Source: Pseudomonas taiwanensis
Lineage (GTDB): Bacteria; Pseudomonadota; Gammaproteobacteria; Pseudomonadales; Pseudomonadaceae
Assembly (NCBI RefSeq): GCF_013393345.1
Contig: NZ_QJRF01000040.1
Location: 306,131 to 370,130, forward strand
Length of the DNA stretch: 64,000 bases
Direction of reading: 5' to 3'
Below the pieces are notes generated by a model, which saw only the letters and a list, made by a program, of their open reading frames with translations, was not told the DNA's origin and searched no databases. This document shows positions 1 to 8,462 of the stretch, piece after piece. The translations under genes and the position numbers were made by a program. How positions within the stretch are numbered: position 1 is the stretch's first letter; the number at the start of each line of letters is the position of its first letter.

Positions 1-2
1 CG

Positions 3-572
3 CTAACGTCCCTGGCCGACGACGTGGCGCGCACCCGCAAGCTGGCCGAATCCCTCGGCGGACCGACGCTGCTGGTGGGACATTCCTACGGCGGAGCGGT
101 GATCTCGGGGGCTGGACACGCGGCCAACGTGGTCGGCCTGGTATTCGTCGCCGCCTTCGCGCCAGATGAGGGGGACAGCCTGGGTGGCATCTTCGCCCGC
201 GCCGAACCGCCCCAAGGTGCCGGTGGTATCCGTCCCGATCCGGAGGGTTTCCTCTGGTTGGCGGGCGACAGCTTCCACGCCAATTTCTGCGCCGACCTGC
301 CCGAGCGAGACGCCCAGGTCATGGCGGTCACCCAGAAACCCATTGCCGCGCGTTGTTTCGAAGACAAGGCTGGAGCGCCGGCCTGGCGCGACAAGCCCAG
401 TTGGTATCAGGTGTCATCGGGTGACCACATGATCCCGCCGGCCACTCAGGCCTGGATGGCCGAGCGCATCCAGGCCAGGAAGACCATCACCCTGGATGCC
501 AGCCATGCGTCGCTGGCATCGCGTCCCAGGGAAATATTCGCGTTGATCGAGGAAGCGGTGAAATCGCTGTAG
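3..572 (+). CDS. Alpha/beta hydrolase, 5' end outside window
   Basis: This reading frame is open to the left edge, so the N-terminus is missing; a GTG at 24 is an internal codon in a conserved stretch, not a convincing start. The visible part carries the nucleophile elbow GHSYGG and a late histidine in a DASH context, as expected for the Ser-Asp-His triad of small alpha/beta hydrolases of the type often annotated as esterase or chloroperoxidase-like. About 190 residues are visible against roughly 230-260 for the family. It converges on the lipase gene with a 7-bp gap. The substrate cannot be inferred. The family call is firm; the role is unknown. Confidence 0.8.
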   Translation, partial: LTSLADDVARTRKLAESLGGPTLLVGHSYGGAVISGAGHAANVVGLVFVAAFAPDEGDSLGGIFARAEPPQGAGGIRPDPEGFLWLAGDSFHANFCADLPERDAQVMAVTQKPIAARCFEDKAGAPAWRDKPSWYQVSSGDHMIPPATQAWMAERIQARKTITLDASHASLASRPREIFALIEEAVKSL

Positions 573-579
573 CCGCGTT

Positions 580-1380
580 TCACCCCTTCATCGGCGCATT
601 CGGATTGTCGATCGCATAGAGGTAACAGTCCGCCATGCTGTGATCACCGGCAAAGCTGCTGTAGCTGGCGGTGAAGGTCACCGCCTGGCCCAGGTGCTGG
701 TAGACCCAGGAATCGGTCACGCCCGGCGGGACCTCGGGTACCAGGTCGCTGTCGTTGACGACACGGTACGTGGGGATGTTCAGGCCGTTGTAATAGGCGG
801 CGAAGTTGGGGTCGACCACGCGCGGGCTGGCGAAGTTGTAATGCTGCAGCGGCTGGTCCGGCCATTGGGTATGCAGGTCGAGCACCGCCAGGCTGGACAG
901 TGCGCTGCCCAGGCTGTGGCCGCAGACCCAGAGGTCACCACCCGGCTGCAGGACATCCAGTGCTTGCAGTGCCTGGTCGCGCAGGGAGGTGTAGAGCTTC
1001 AGGAAGCCCGCGTGGACCTGGCCTATACCCGACTGCCAGGGGTACGCAACCTGCTTCGCCTCCAGATCATCCACCCAGTCCTGCGCCGACTCGGTCCCGC
1101 GAAACACCAGGTACACCGCACCGCTGGGGTCGCTCGCGGCAAAGCCGAAGGGCTCAGACTCATTGATGTACTTCAGCTCGCTGAGGATGCTCCAGACCGG
1201 CGCGGAAAAGCTCCACCCGCTCATGCTCGGCGCCTGCCAGTTGAAGTCAGAAGGCTTGCGCGGTTTGTCCTGCTGCAACCATTGCTCGTACTGGTCGTAG
1301 GCTGCTTCCACCAGGTTGGCGCATTGCAGCGCCTGGGCCAGGGAAAACGCCGAGGGGAAATACATGGGAAGACTGGGCAT
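580..1380 (-). CDS. Class 3 lipase family protein
   Basis: The 266-residue protein has the class 3 (fungal-type) lipase core: an FRGTES segment that would carry the oxyanion region, the nucleophile elbow CGHSLGSALS, and a later NDSDLVPEVPP segment with the acidic residue, followed by a histidine near YQHLG. The family hydrolyses acylglycerols or related esters. There is no obvious N-terminal signal peptide, so a cytoplasmic or non-classically exported location is likely. It is a single gene, convergent with the upstream hydrolase. Family confidence is high; substrate and physiological role are not visible. Confidence 0.8.
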   Translation of the reverse strand: MPSLPMYFPSAFSLAQALQCANLVEAAYDQYEQWLQQDKPRKPSDFNWQAPSMSGWSFSAPVWSILSELKYINESEPFGFAASDPSGAVYLVFRGTESAQDWVDDLEAKQVAYPWQSGIGQVHAGFLKLYTSLRDQALQALDVLQPGGDLWVCGHSLGSALSSLAVLDLHTQWPDQPLQHYNFASPRVVDPNFAAYYNGLNIPTYRVVNDSDLVPEVPPGVTDSWVYQHLGQAVTFTASYSSFAGDHSMADCYLYAIDNPNAPMKG

Positions 1381-1537
1381 GCTGGCCTCCTTGCCGATGA
1401 GATGTGGGGTTCCACTCTAGCCCAAGCCCGGCTTGCGTACAGTGGGTCGGTCCGCTTTTCCGTTTGATTGCCTGAGGCGTCTTTACTCCTGTGTAAATCC
1501 CAATAAGCTCGCTTGAGCTATTGAGCAGGATTCACCA

Positions 1538-2434
1538 ATGAAACCCGTCTCCGCCGCGGACCTGAATATCTTTCTAAGCATCGCCGCCCACCTCAGCTTC
1601 AGCCGTGCAGCTGTCGAACTCGGGCTTTCCCCTTCAGCCCTCAGCCACGCCCTGCGCGCCCTGGAAGAGCGGCTGGGGGTGCGCCTGTTCAACCGCACCA
1701 CCCGCAGCGTCGCCCTCACCGAGGCCGGCGAACGCCTGTACGCCCGCATCAAACCGGCCTTCCGCGATATCGACGACGCCCTGGAGGACCTCAACCAGTT
1801 CCGCGACACGCCGTCCGGTACCCTGCGCATCAGTGCCGGCCGCGCTGCTGCGCAACTGGTACTGCTGCCGCTGGCGAGTCGTTTTCTGGCGGCGTACCCG
1901 GATGTGACCCTGGAAGTCTCCGCCGATGATGCGCTGGTGGATGTGGTCTCCGCCGGCTACGACGCGGGCGTGCGCTTCGGCGAGCGGCTGGAGGCCGATA
2001 TGGTGTCCCTGCCCATCGGGCCCTACATGCGTTCGGTGGTGGTGGCGTCACCGGACTTCTTCGAACACCATCCCGTGCCACGCAAACCCGAGGACCTCCA
2101 CGGTCTGCCCTGCATCCGCCATCGATTTCCCAGCGGCAACTTCTACCGCTGGGAGTTCGAGCGCGGCGCCATGCAACTGGAGATCGAAGTGGACGGCCCC
2201 CTCACCCTCGGCGACGTCGGTCTGATGGTCGGCCCGGCGTTGCAAGGCGTTGGGCTGGCTTACGTGTTCGAAGAGATGGTGGCCGAGTACATCGCTGAAG
2301 GACGTCTCGTGCAGGTACTGGAAGACTGGTGCCCCTACTACTCCGGCCTGCACCTCTATTACCCCAGCCGGCGCCAGGTACCGGCGGTGCTCAAGGCCTT
2401 CATCGAGTTCGCGCGGGCGGCGCGGCAATCCTGA
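1538..2434 (+). CDS. LysR-family transcriptional regulator
   Basis: The 298-residue protein has the normal LysR length. Its N-terminal winged helix-turn-helix covers about residues 1-60 (SFSRAAVELGLSPSALSHALRALEERLGVRLF) and is followed by a periplasmic-binding-protein-like effector domain. The sequence resembles the large CrgA-type branch often annotated as acting on redox or aromatic genes. It stands alone, with no divergent partner within 150 bp, and is followed by a strong hairpin at 2450-2473. Its targets are not evident; the 44-bp elements described elsewhere fit the other LysR gene at 7438 better. Confidence 0.9.
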   Translation: MKPVSAADLNIFLSIAAHLSFSRAAVELGLSPSALSHALRALEERLGVRLFNRTTRSVALTEAGERLYARIKPAFRDIDDALEDLNQFRDTPSGTLRISAGRAAAQLVLLPLASRFLAAYPDVTLEVSADDALVDVVSAGYDAGVRFGERLEADMVSLPIGPYMRSVVVASPDFFEHHPVPRKPEDLHGLPCIRHRFPSGNFYRWEFERGAMQLEIEVDGPLTLGDVGLMVGPALQGVGLAYVFEEMVAEYIAEGRLVQVLEDWCPYYSGLHLYYPSRRQVPAVLKAFIEFARAARQS

Positions 2435-2449
2435 TGGTGCGAAACAGAG

Positions 2450-2473
2450 AGGCCGAGCCCGGAGGCTCGGCCT
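2450..2473. terminator. Hairpin terminator between lysR and MFS genes
   Basis: A 10-bp perfect stem (AGGCCGAGCC / GGCTCGGCCT) with a 4-base loop lies 16 bp after the LysR stop. The T-run is short (TTCTG), so termination strength is uncertain. Confidence 0.6.
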
Positions 2474-2492
2474 TCTGCAAATCGATCAGTCC

Positions 2493-2577
2493 GTAGGGTG
2501 GAAATCGCTTTTCATTTCCACCATTCGATCCCACCCCAGCCACCGATGGTGGACCGGTGAAACGTGGTCCACCCTAC
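2493..2577. repeat. 85-bp palindromic intergenic element, copy 1
   Basis: The element begins GTAGGGTGGA and ends TCCACCCTAC, so its termini are perfect inverted repeats, with further internal TCCACCA / TGGTGGA pairing. It is exactly 85 bp, the same length as the two copies at 5758 and 5883. The internal sequence of this copy has diverged from those two. It probably belongs to a mobile, non-coding REP/MITE-like family, not to a gene. Confidence 0.7.
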
Positions 2578-2599
2578 ACGGCTACATGACATCCGCCGA

Positions 2600-3943
2600 T
2601 CAGCGCAACGGCTGGCCCTTCATTTCCGGCATGCGGATGTAGACCACCAGGCTCACCAGGCTCACCGCCACCAGGTAGATCCAGAACAGATGTCCGTAAC
2701 CGGCGCCCGAGATGGCGGTCATGATGTACGGCGAGGTGCCGCCGAACAGGGTGACCGACAATGCATAGGGCAAGGCGATGCCGGTGACCCGCACCTCAGC
2801 CGGGAACTGCTCGGCCATGGTCACGGCCGAGGCGGCGCCGAAGCCGGTCATGATCACCATGGAGACAGTCTGCAGCAGGGCCACTTCCGCCAGGCTGATG
2901 CCCTGGTACAGCAGGCCGAAACTCGGCCAGGCCCAGAGGATCGACGCGGCGGCGAAGGCGATCAGCATCGGCCGGCGACCAATGCGGTCAGCCAGCATCC
3001 CGGCCAGCGGCAGCAACAGCAGCGACACACCCACGGCGAAGACCCCGGCCAGCAGCGTTTCGCGGATCGGCATGCCGGTCACCAGATGAACCTGCGAGGG
3101 GTAGCTCACCATCCACACGTAATTGAGCAGGTTGCCCGCCATGGCCACGCCGATCACTCGCAGCACGTCCTTGCGGTGCTTGGTGAAGATGTCGCGGATC
3201 GGACGTTTCTCGACCGCCGCCTTCGCCACGCGGGACTTGAATACCTCTGTCTCCTTCACCGACAGACGAATCCAGAGGGTCAGCACGCCCATCAGCGCAG
3301 CGATGACGAACGCCACGCGCCAACCCCAGTCTTCCAGGGCCGTATCACTGCCCACCGAAGCCAGCACCACGCCGAGCAGGAAGGACACCAGGGTGCCGGC
3401 GTTGATTGCGAACCACTGCCAGGAGCCAGCGAAGGCGCGACGATTGGAGGGCGCGGACTCGATCAGGAAGGCCGACGCGGAACCGAACTCACCACCGGCG
3501 GAGAAGCCCTGGGTCAGGCGCGCCAGAATCAGGATGATCGGTGCCGCGATGCCGATGCTTTCGTAGTTGGGGCAGAGGCCGATCACCAGCGAGGCCACCG
3601 ACATCAGCAAGATCGACAGGGTCAGGCCCTTCTTGCGGCCGTAGCGGTCGGCGAACACGCCGAGCACCGCGCCGCCGATGGGCCGCATGAGGAAACCGAC
3701 GGCGAATACGGCCAGCACCGAGAGCAGCGCGGTCAGGCTGTTGCCCGCCGGGAAGAACTGCTTGGCGAGGATGGACGAGAAGGTGGCGTAGATCACCCAG
3801 TCGGTGTACTCGACTATGGTGCCCAGCGTGGCGGCCACGATGGCCTTCTTCTCGGTGCGCGTCAGTTTGTGGCCTTCGGCGGCCGTGGCGGCTGGGCTGA
3901 TATCCGGCATGAGACCACCAATCGCACTATTGTCGTTATGCAT
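2600..3943 (-). CDS. MFS transporter, metabolite:H+ symporter type
   Basis: A 447-residue protein with 12 predicted membrane segments of the metabolite:H+ symporter branch of the major facilitator superfamily (proline/betaine/shikimate-like carriers). The loop 2-3 signature DRYGRKKGL is present, with a variant of the family's second signature (DRIGRRP) between helices 8 and 9. The upstream ATG at 3943 was kept because a GGGAG ribosome site precedes it; an internal ATG at 3910 is also possible. It probably imports an organic acid into the inner-membrane end of the catabolic route encoded nearby. A 44-bp element shared with the neighbouring operons lies about 90 bp upstream. The substrate is not inferable. 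Confidence 0.88.
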   Translation of the reverse strand: MHNDNSAIGGLMPDISPAATAAEGHKLTRTEKKAIVAATLGTIVEYTDWVIYATFSSILAKQFFPAGNSLTALLSVLAVFAVGFLMRPIGGAVLGVFADRYGRKKGLTLSILLMSVASLVIGLCPNYESIGIAAPIILILARLTQGFSAGGEFGSASAFLIESAPSNRRAFAGSWQWFAINAGTLVSFLLGVVLASVGSDTALEDWGWRVAFVIAALMGVLTLWIRLSVKETEVFKSRVAKAAVEKRPIRDIFTKHRKDVLRVIGVAMAGNLLNYVWMVSYPSQVHLVTGMPIRETLLAGVFAVGVSLLLLPLAGMLADRIGRRPMLIAFAAASILWAWPSFGLLYQGISLAEVALLQTVSMVIMTGFGAASAVTMAEQFPAEVRVTGIALPYALSVTLFGGTSPYIMTAISGAGYGHLFWIYLVAVSLVSLVVYIRMPEMKGQPLR

Positions 3944-4035
3944 TGCATCGCTCCCGTGAGCACACTTTTTGTTGTTGATCGCCCGAAGGCGTTCTCTTCT
4001 GGTTAGCGAGCAAGATGCAGCGCCACGAAGGGCCG

Positions 4036-4079
4036 GTGAAGCGAGATTTCCGCGCTGTTCGCTTGAGTTAAACGCAAGC
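4036..4079. promoter_or_regulatory. 44-bp shared regulatory element, copy A
   Basis: This lies in the 318-bp gap between the divergent MFS (ends 3943) and aldehyde dehydrogenase (starts 4262) genes. It ends TTGAGTTAAACGCAAGC, matching copies at 7339, 14626 and 17711 at the same spacing (27 bp from the left block to the TTGAG block). The left block (GTGAAGCGAG) is the weakest of the four. The inverted TTGAG...CAAGC half fits a LysR-type site. I see nothing else in the gap apart from the dehydrogenase ribosome site GAGGAGA at 4247. Confidence 0.5.
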
Positions 4080-4261
4080 TACAGCGCAGGGGCGGCGCCC
4101 GGTGCAGGCCAGGTGACGCTTGATATTTTTTCAAACCACGGAAGCTGAAAACTCCTTTGAAGGCACAGCGCCGAATGCCCAACCTGCCCCCAACGCCCGA
4201 GTCGACAAACAAGAACTGCACCCACTCATGATCCGGGCCTTGAACTGAGGAGACTCGAAGC

Positions 4262-5698
4262 ATGTTCCTGAAAGTTGAGAGCTACATCGGTGGACGCTGC
4301 CTGGCGCCGGCTGGTGGTCGCTACGTCGACAAATTCGACCCGCGCACCAGCGAGAAGCTGGGCGAAGTCGCCAACAGCGGCCCCGAGGACGTGGAGCTCG
4401 CCATCCAGTCCGCCCAGGACGCGCTGCCCGCCTGGCGTGACATGCGCCCTTCCGAACGTGGCCGCATCCTGATCGAGCTGGCGCGCATCGTGCGCCGTAG
4501 CGAAGACCGCCTGGGCAAGCTGGAGAGCGCCGAGACCGGCAAGCCCGGCCGCGAGATGGCCACGCTCATGGACCTCACCGCGCAGTACTTTGAGTTCTAT
4601 GCCGGGCTGGTCAACGCCATGGACGGGGAAGTGATCAACCAGGGCCCGAACTACCACGTCTACACCCGCCGCGACCCATTCGGCGTGATCGGCGCCATCC
4701 TGCCCTGGAACGCCCCGCTGCATCAGGCCGCGCGGGCTATCGCCCCGGCCCTGGCCACCGGCAACACCGTGGTCGCCAAGCCTTCCGAGCACACCTCCGC
4801 ATCGCTGGTGGAACTGGCGCGCATTGCCGTGGAAGAAGCCGGCCTGCCTGCCGGCGTGTTCAACGTGATCGTCGGCAAGGGCAGCGTCATCGGCCCGGTG
4901 ATGGCCCGCCACCCGCTGATGCGCAAGATCTCCTTCACCGGCGGCATCACGGCGGGCCAGGAGCTGGGCCGCATCGCCGCCGAACGCATCCTGCCGTTGA
5001 CCCTGGAACTGGGTGGCAAGTCGGCCAATATCGTCTTCGACGACGCCGACCTCGACGCCGCCGCCAAGGGCGCCACCACCGCCTTCACCTGGAACAGCGG
5101 CCAATGGTGCTGCGCCGGCACCCGCCTGCTGGTGCAGAAAAACGTCCATGACCGCTTCGTCGAGAAGCTGGTGAGCGAAGTCGCCGCCCTGCGTGTAGGC
5201 CCGGACTTCGACTCCACCTCCGGGCCCATCACCACGAAAGCACAGTTCGAGAAGATCCAGAGCTACTTCGAGATCGCCGCGCGCGAGGGCCTGAAACCGG
5301 CCATCGGCGGCAAGGTGGCCAGCGGCGAAAACCTGGGCAAGGGCTGGTACATCGAGCCCACCGTCTACACCGGCGTGACCAACGACATGACCCTGGCCCG
5401 GGAAGAAATCTTCGGCCCCATCCTCTGCGTCATTCCCTTCAAGGACGAGGCCGATGCCCTGCGTATCGCCAATGACAGCGAGTTCGGCCTGGGCGCCGGC
5501 ATCTGGAGCCGCGACATCGGCCGCGTGCATCGCATGGCCGCAGGCCTGGAGGCCGGGCGCATCGTCGTCAACGAGTACAGCGGCGGCTTCGTCCAGACTC
5601 CGTGCGGCGGCTTCAAGCAAAGCGGCTATGGCCGCGAGCAAGGCATCGACGCCCTTTCCCACTACACCCAGTTGAAGTCGGTGATCATCCGGCTCTGA
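4262..5698 (+). CDS. NAD(P)+-dependent aldehyde dehydrogenase
   Basis: A 478-residue protein of normal length for the aldehyde dehydrogenase superfamily. It oxidises an aldehyde to a carboxylate with NAD(P)+. The catalytic glutamate is Glu249 in LELGGKSANIVF and the nucleophile is Cys283 in NSGQWCCAGTR; PWNAP and KPSE cofactor-binding motifs are present. A strong GAGGAGA ribosome site precedes the ATG. It is divergent from the MFS importer and followed by a good terminator, so it is monocistronic. With the molybdenum hydroxylase at 14782-17420, the region has two independent ways to oxidise an aldehyde. The exact substrate is unknown. Confidence 0.92.
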   Translation: MFLKVESYIGGRCLAPAGGRYVDKFDPRTSEKLGEVANSGPEDVELAIQSAQDALPAWRDMRPSERGRILIELARIVRRSEDRLGKLESAETGKPGREMATLMDLTAQYFEFYAGLVNAMDGEVINQGPNYHVYTRRDPFGVIGAILPWNAPLHQAARAIAPALATGNTVVAKPSEHTSASLVELARIAVEEAGLPAGVFNVIVGKGSVIGPVMARHPLMRKISFTGGITAGQELGRIAAERILPLTLELGGKSANIVFDDADLDAAAKGATTAFTWNSGQWCCAGTRLLVQKNVHDRFVEKLVSEVAALRVGPDFDSTSGPITTKAQFEKIQSYFEIAAREGLKPAIGGKVASGENLGKGWYIEPTVYTGVTNDMTLAREEIFGPILCVIPFKDEADALRIANDSEFGLGAGIWSRDIGRVHRMAAGLEAGRIVVNEYSGGFVQTPCGGFKQSGYGREQGIDALSHYTQLKSVIIRL

Positions 5699-5717
5699 AG
5701 TCAACCCTGTTCAGAAC

Positions 5718-5741
5718 AAACCCCGCATCACGCGGGGTTTT
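5718..5741 (+). terminator. Rho-independent terminator of the aldehyde dehydrogenase gene
   Basis: AAACCCCGC and GCGGGGTTT form a 9-bp stem with a 5-base loop, followed by TTGTTT, starting 20 bp after the stop codon. Confidence 0.85.
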
Positions 5742-5757
5742 GTTTATCGATGCTTTT

Positions 5758-5842
5758 GTAGGGTGGATGACGCTCCTTTCATCCACCAGCGGTGCCCGGC
5801 TCACCCGTGAATGGTGGAAGTGAAGAGCGGCTTCCACCCTAC
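5758..5842. repeat. 85-bp palindromic intergenic element, copy 2
   Basis: The ends are GTAGGGTGGA and TCCACCCTAC. It is nearly identical to the next copy (5883-5967), with a few substitutions, and lies directly after the dehydrogenase terminator. The 40-bp spacer between the two copies is unrelated sequence. Confidence 0.75.
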
Positions 5843-5882
5843 ATAAATTTCAACTCCGGCCTCGTGCGGGGCATTGCTTTTC

Positions 5883-5967
5883 GTAGAGTGGATGACGCTC
5901 CTCTCATCCACCAGCGATGCCCAGCTCACCCGCGAATGGTGGATGTGAAGAGCGACTTCCACCCTAC
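5883..5967. repeat. 85-bp palindromic intergenic element, copy 3
   Basis: A direct repeat of copy 2 with the same 85-bp length and orientation. The left end is GTAGAGTGGA, a one-base change from the others. It ends 25 bp before the porin stop codon, so it may form the 3' hairpin of the porin transcript. Confidence 0.75.
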
Positions 5968-5992
5968 ATCGACAATTGAATCCGAACTCACA

Positions 5993-7273
5993 TCACCACA
6001 GCGGCACGGTATAGGTCACGATCAGCCGGTTCTCATCGATATCCGGGCCGAAGTTGCTGCGCACCGTCGCGTTGCGCCATTTGAGACCGAGGTTCTTCAG
6101 CGGTCCTCCTTGCACCACATAAGCGATGTCGGTATCCCGCTCCCACTCCTTGCCCTCCTCCACTCGCCCGTTCACTTCCACGCCGTCGCCCGAAAGATAG
6201 CGGGTCATGAAGGTCAGTCCGGGTACGCCCAGCGAGGCGAAGTCAAAGTCATAGCGAGCCTGCCAGGAGTGTTCGTCTTCGTTGCCGAAGTCGTTCACCT
6301 GCACCAGGTTCACGAGGTAGCCGTCGGCGCCGCTGACGTAGGCAAAACCGGTGTCGCCCGACATGCGCTGGTAGCCGAGCCCCAGGGCATGGGGGCCGCG
6401 TTTGTAGGTGAACATTGCCCCCAACGCGCGGTTGTCGACGTTACTGCCGCCGTCGTCCTGGCTTTTCGCCCAGCGCAGGTCCGACCTGATGGAGCCGGCC
6501 TCGCCCAGGTCGAGCAGGTGGCCGAGGGTGAAGTAGTGCTGGCGGTAGATGCCGTCCAGCGCGCCGTAGTGATAGGAGGTGGTGAGGGCCGGCGTCCATT
6601 TGTACGTGGCGCCGGCGAAGTCCAGCGCATCGCTGGTCTTGTGGCGGCCCAGGACGATGTTCCGCGCCCCGCCATTGAACACCTGCATGTCCTCGTTATC
6701 GGAGGAGTTGCGCAGGTTTACCCGGTCGATCCGGCCCAGGTCCAGGCTGAGGTCCTGGACTTCCGCGCTGCTCAGCCAGGCACCCCGGAAGGTCTGCGGC
6801 AGCAGGCGACTGTCGTTCGACAGCGCAATGGGCAGCTTGGGCTGCAGGGTGCCAACCTTCAGCAGGCTTTGGGACGCGCGCAACTTGGCGGTCAGCCCCA
6901 GCTCACCGTACTCGTCCTGGGCCCGATTGGGCTTTTCGCGATCGGATTGCAGCAGGCCGGTGCCGGTGCGGACCGGGCTGGAATCGAGCTTCACGCCGAG
7001 CAGGCCCAGTGCGTCGACCCCGACGCCGACCGGCCCCTCGGTAAAGCCCGATTCGTAACGCAGCAGGAATCCCTGCGCCCATTCCTCGGCCTTGCTCTGC
7101 GGCGCGCTGTCCTGGCGGAAGTCACGGTTGAAGTAGAAGTTGCGTAGCTCCAGGCTGGCCCTGGAATCCTTGATGAAATCGGCGCTGGCGGTGCCGTTGG
7201 CACCCAGGGTCAGACCGAAGAGCGCAAACAGGGTTTGCGGACCCATGCGAGTGGTCCGGTTGGGAGTGGTCAT
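5993..7273 (-). CDS. OprD-family outer-membrane porin
   Basis: A 426-residue protein with an N-terminal export signal ending near ANGTASA, then the start of the mature barrel with the aromatic FIKDSRASLELRNFYFNRD pattern typical of OprD/OpdK substrate-specific porins. It also has the family features GVGVDALGLLGVKLDSS near residue 85 and a C-terminal strand ending in VPLW. Family members carry carboxylates or basic amino acids across the outer membrane. It is divergent from a LysR gene with a 44-bp shared element between them, so it is probably the outer-membrane entry point of the pathway. The specific ligand is unknown. Confidence 0.88.
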   Translation of the reverse strand: MTTPNRTTRMGPQTLFALFGLTLGANGTASADFIKDSRASLELRNFYFNRDFRQDSAPQSKAEEWAQGFLLRYESGFTEGPVGVGVDALGLLGVKLDSSPVRTGTGLLQSDREKPNRAQDEYGELGLTAKLRASQSLLKVGTLQPKLPIALSNDSRLLPQTFRGAWLSSAEVQDLSLDLGRIDRVNLRNSSDNEDMQVFNGGARNIVLGRHKTSDALDFAGATYKWTPALTTSYHYGALDGIYRQHYFTLGHLLDLGEAGSIRSDLRWAKSQDDGGSNVDNRALGAMFTYKRGPHALGLGYQRMSGDTGFAYVSGADGYLVNLVQVNDFGNEDEHSWQARYDFDFASLGVPGLTFMTRYLSGDGVEVNGRVEEGKEWERDTDIAYVVQGGPLKNLGLKWRNATVRSNFGPDIDENRLIVTYTVPLW

Positions 7274-7338
7274 GGAGCGGCTCTCTCTTGTTGTTGTGGT
7301 ACGTCCGGAGCCGATGCTAGGAACCCGCCGGAGGCCGC

Positions 7339-7382
7339 GACAAACGATTAAAACAGGCCTTTCGCTTGAGATTTACTCAATC
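7339..7382. promoter_or_regulatory. 44-bp shared regulatory element, copy B (porin/lysR)
   Basis: Left block GACAAACGAT at 7339-7348 and right block TTGAGATTTACTCAATC at 7366-7382. The right block is an inverted repeat, TTGAG-N6-CTCAA in outline, of the size bound by LysR dimers. It sits about 65 bp upstream of the porin start and 56 bp upstream of the lysR start, the normal position for a LysR regulator acting on itself and a divergent target. Confidence 0.65.
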
Positions 7383-7437
7383 AGAACTAGAGTAAGATTC
7401 CGCGCCATTTCACCTCTCAGACAAGAAGATCCGGAAC

Positions 7438-8343
7438 ATGGACAGACTGCCGCCACTCAACGCCGTGCGGGCTTTCGAGGCCGTCGCCCGGCACCTCAGC
7501 ATCACCCTTGCCGCCGATGAATTGAACGTTACGCCCGGTGCCGTTTCGCGGCAGATTCGCGCACTGGAGGAATACATGGAGCAGCCGCTGTTCCTCCGTG
7601 GGCACCGGCAGATCACCCTCACTCCAGCGGGTGAGCAGTACTTCAAGGCAGTGGCGCGGATCATCGAGGAACTGCGCAGCGCCACCCGCAAGCTCAAGCG
7701 CCCGGCCAAGCGCCGGCAGATCAAGGTGCGCGCCTATACCACCTTCGCCATGCAATGGCTGATTCCCCGACTGGCCAGCTTCCATCAGGAAAATCCCAAG
7801 ATCGAGGTGCTGCTGACCGCCTCTCTGGACCCGGTGGACTTCCACAAGGAAGACCTGGACGCTGCCATCCGCCTTGGCAACGGCGACTGGCCCAACTGCA
7901 ATTGCCATGTCCTCAGCGACAACATCCTCGCCCCGGTGTGCAGCCCCACTCTGCTCGACATCGGCCCCGGCCTGCAGGAGCCGGCGGATGTGGCCGAGTA
8001 CACCATGCTGCATTCCATTGCGCGGCCTGACGACTGGAGCCACTGGTTGCAGGCCGCAGGCGTGGGCAGCGCGGTGGATGCGCGGGCCGGCATGACCTAC
8101 CAGAGTTCGTCGATGGCCTATGCGGCGGCCACCGGCGGCCAGGGCATCGCCATTGCCCAGCTGTTCCTGGTCGAGAAGGAATTGCGCGAAGGCACGCTGG
8201 TGCGCCCATTCCCACAGACCGTCGACATGGGCGCCTACACCTATTACCTGCTCACGCCGAGACACCGGCCGGAAAGCGAGGACATGTCCACCTTCCGCCT
8301 CTGGTTGCTGGAGCAGGCACGCCAGACCCGTCAGGCCGCTTGA
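7438..8343 (+). CDS. LysR-family regulator, GcvA-like branch
   Basis: A 301-residue protein. It opens with MDRLPPLNAVRAFEAVARHLSITLAADELNVTPGAVSRQIRALEEY, the usual start of the GcvA/AmpR-like branch, and has a normal effector-binding domain. It is divergent from the OprD porin and 119 bp ahead of a dehydrogenase gene. The copy of the 44-bp element in the divergent gap makes it the best candidate regulator for four minus-strand transcription units (MFS, porin, DUF35-thiolase operon and molybdenum hydroxylase). The inducer is probably a pathway intermediate, which is inference only. Confidence 0.9.
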   Translation: MDRLPPLNAVRAFEAVARHLSITLAADELNVTPGAVSRQIRALEEYMEQPLFLRGHRQITLTPAGEQYFKAVARIIEELRSATRKLKRPAKRRQIKVRAYTTFAMQWLIPRLASFHQENPKIEVLLTASLDPVDFHKEDLDAAIRLGNGDWPNCNCHVLSDNILAPVCSPTLLDIGPGLQEPADVAEYTMLHSIARPDDWSHWLQAAGVGSAVDARAGMTYQSSSMAYAAATGGQGIAIAQLFLVEKELREGTLVRPFPQTVDMGAYTYYLLTPRHRPESEDMSTFRLWLLEQARQTRQAA

Positions 8344-8462
8344 GCTTTCCTCAACGCTCCCAGGCTCAAAAGTGCTTTGTCCGCGTCGCTCGCGGCTTTC
8401 TAGGATGGCCCTCTTCACCCGAACAGGGGTGAAGACCCATCCGTTGAACTGGAGCGACAAGA

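Noticed and set aside
1486..1520. A further copy of the 44-bp element upstream of the first lysR gene
   Set aside because: GCTTGAGCTATTGAGC is present but the left block at the fixed 27-bp distance is absent, so the geometry does not match.
2564..4006. A 480-codon frame opposite the MFS gene
   Set aside because: Histidine/glutamine-rich shadow sequence; the MFS frame on the minus strand has clear helices and motifs.
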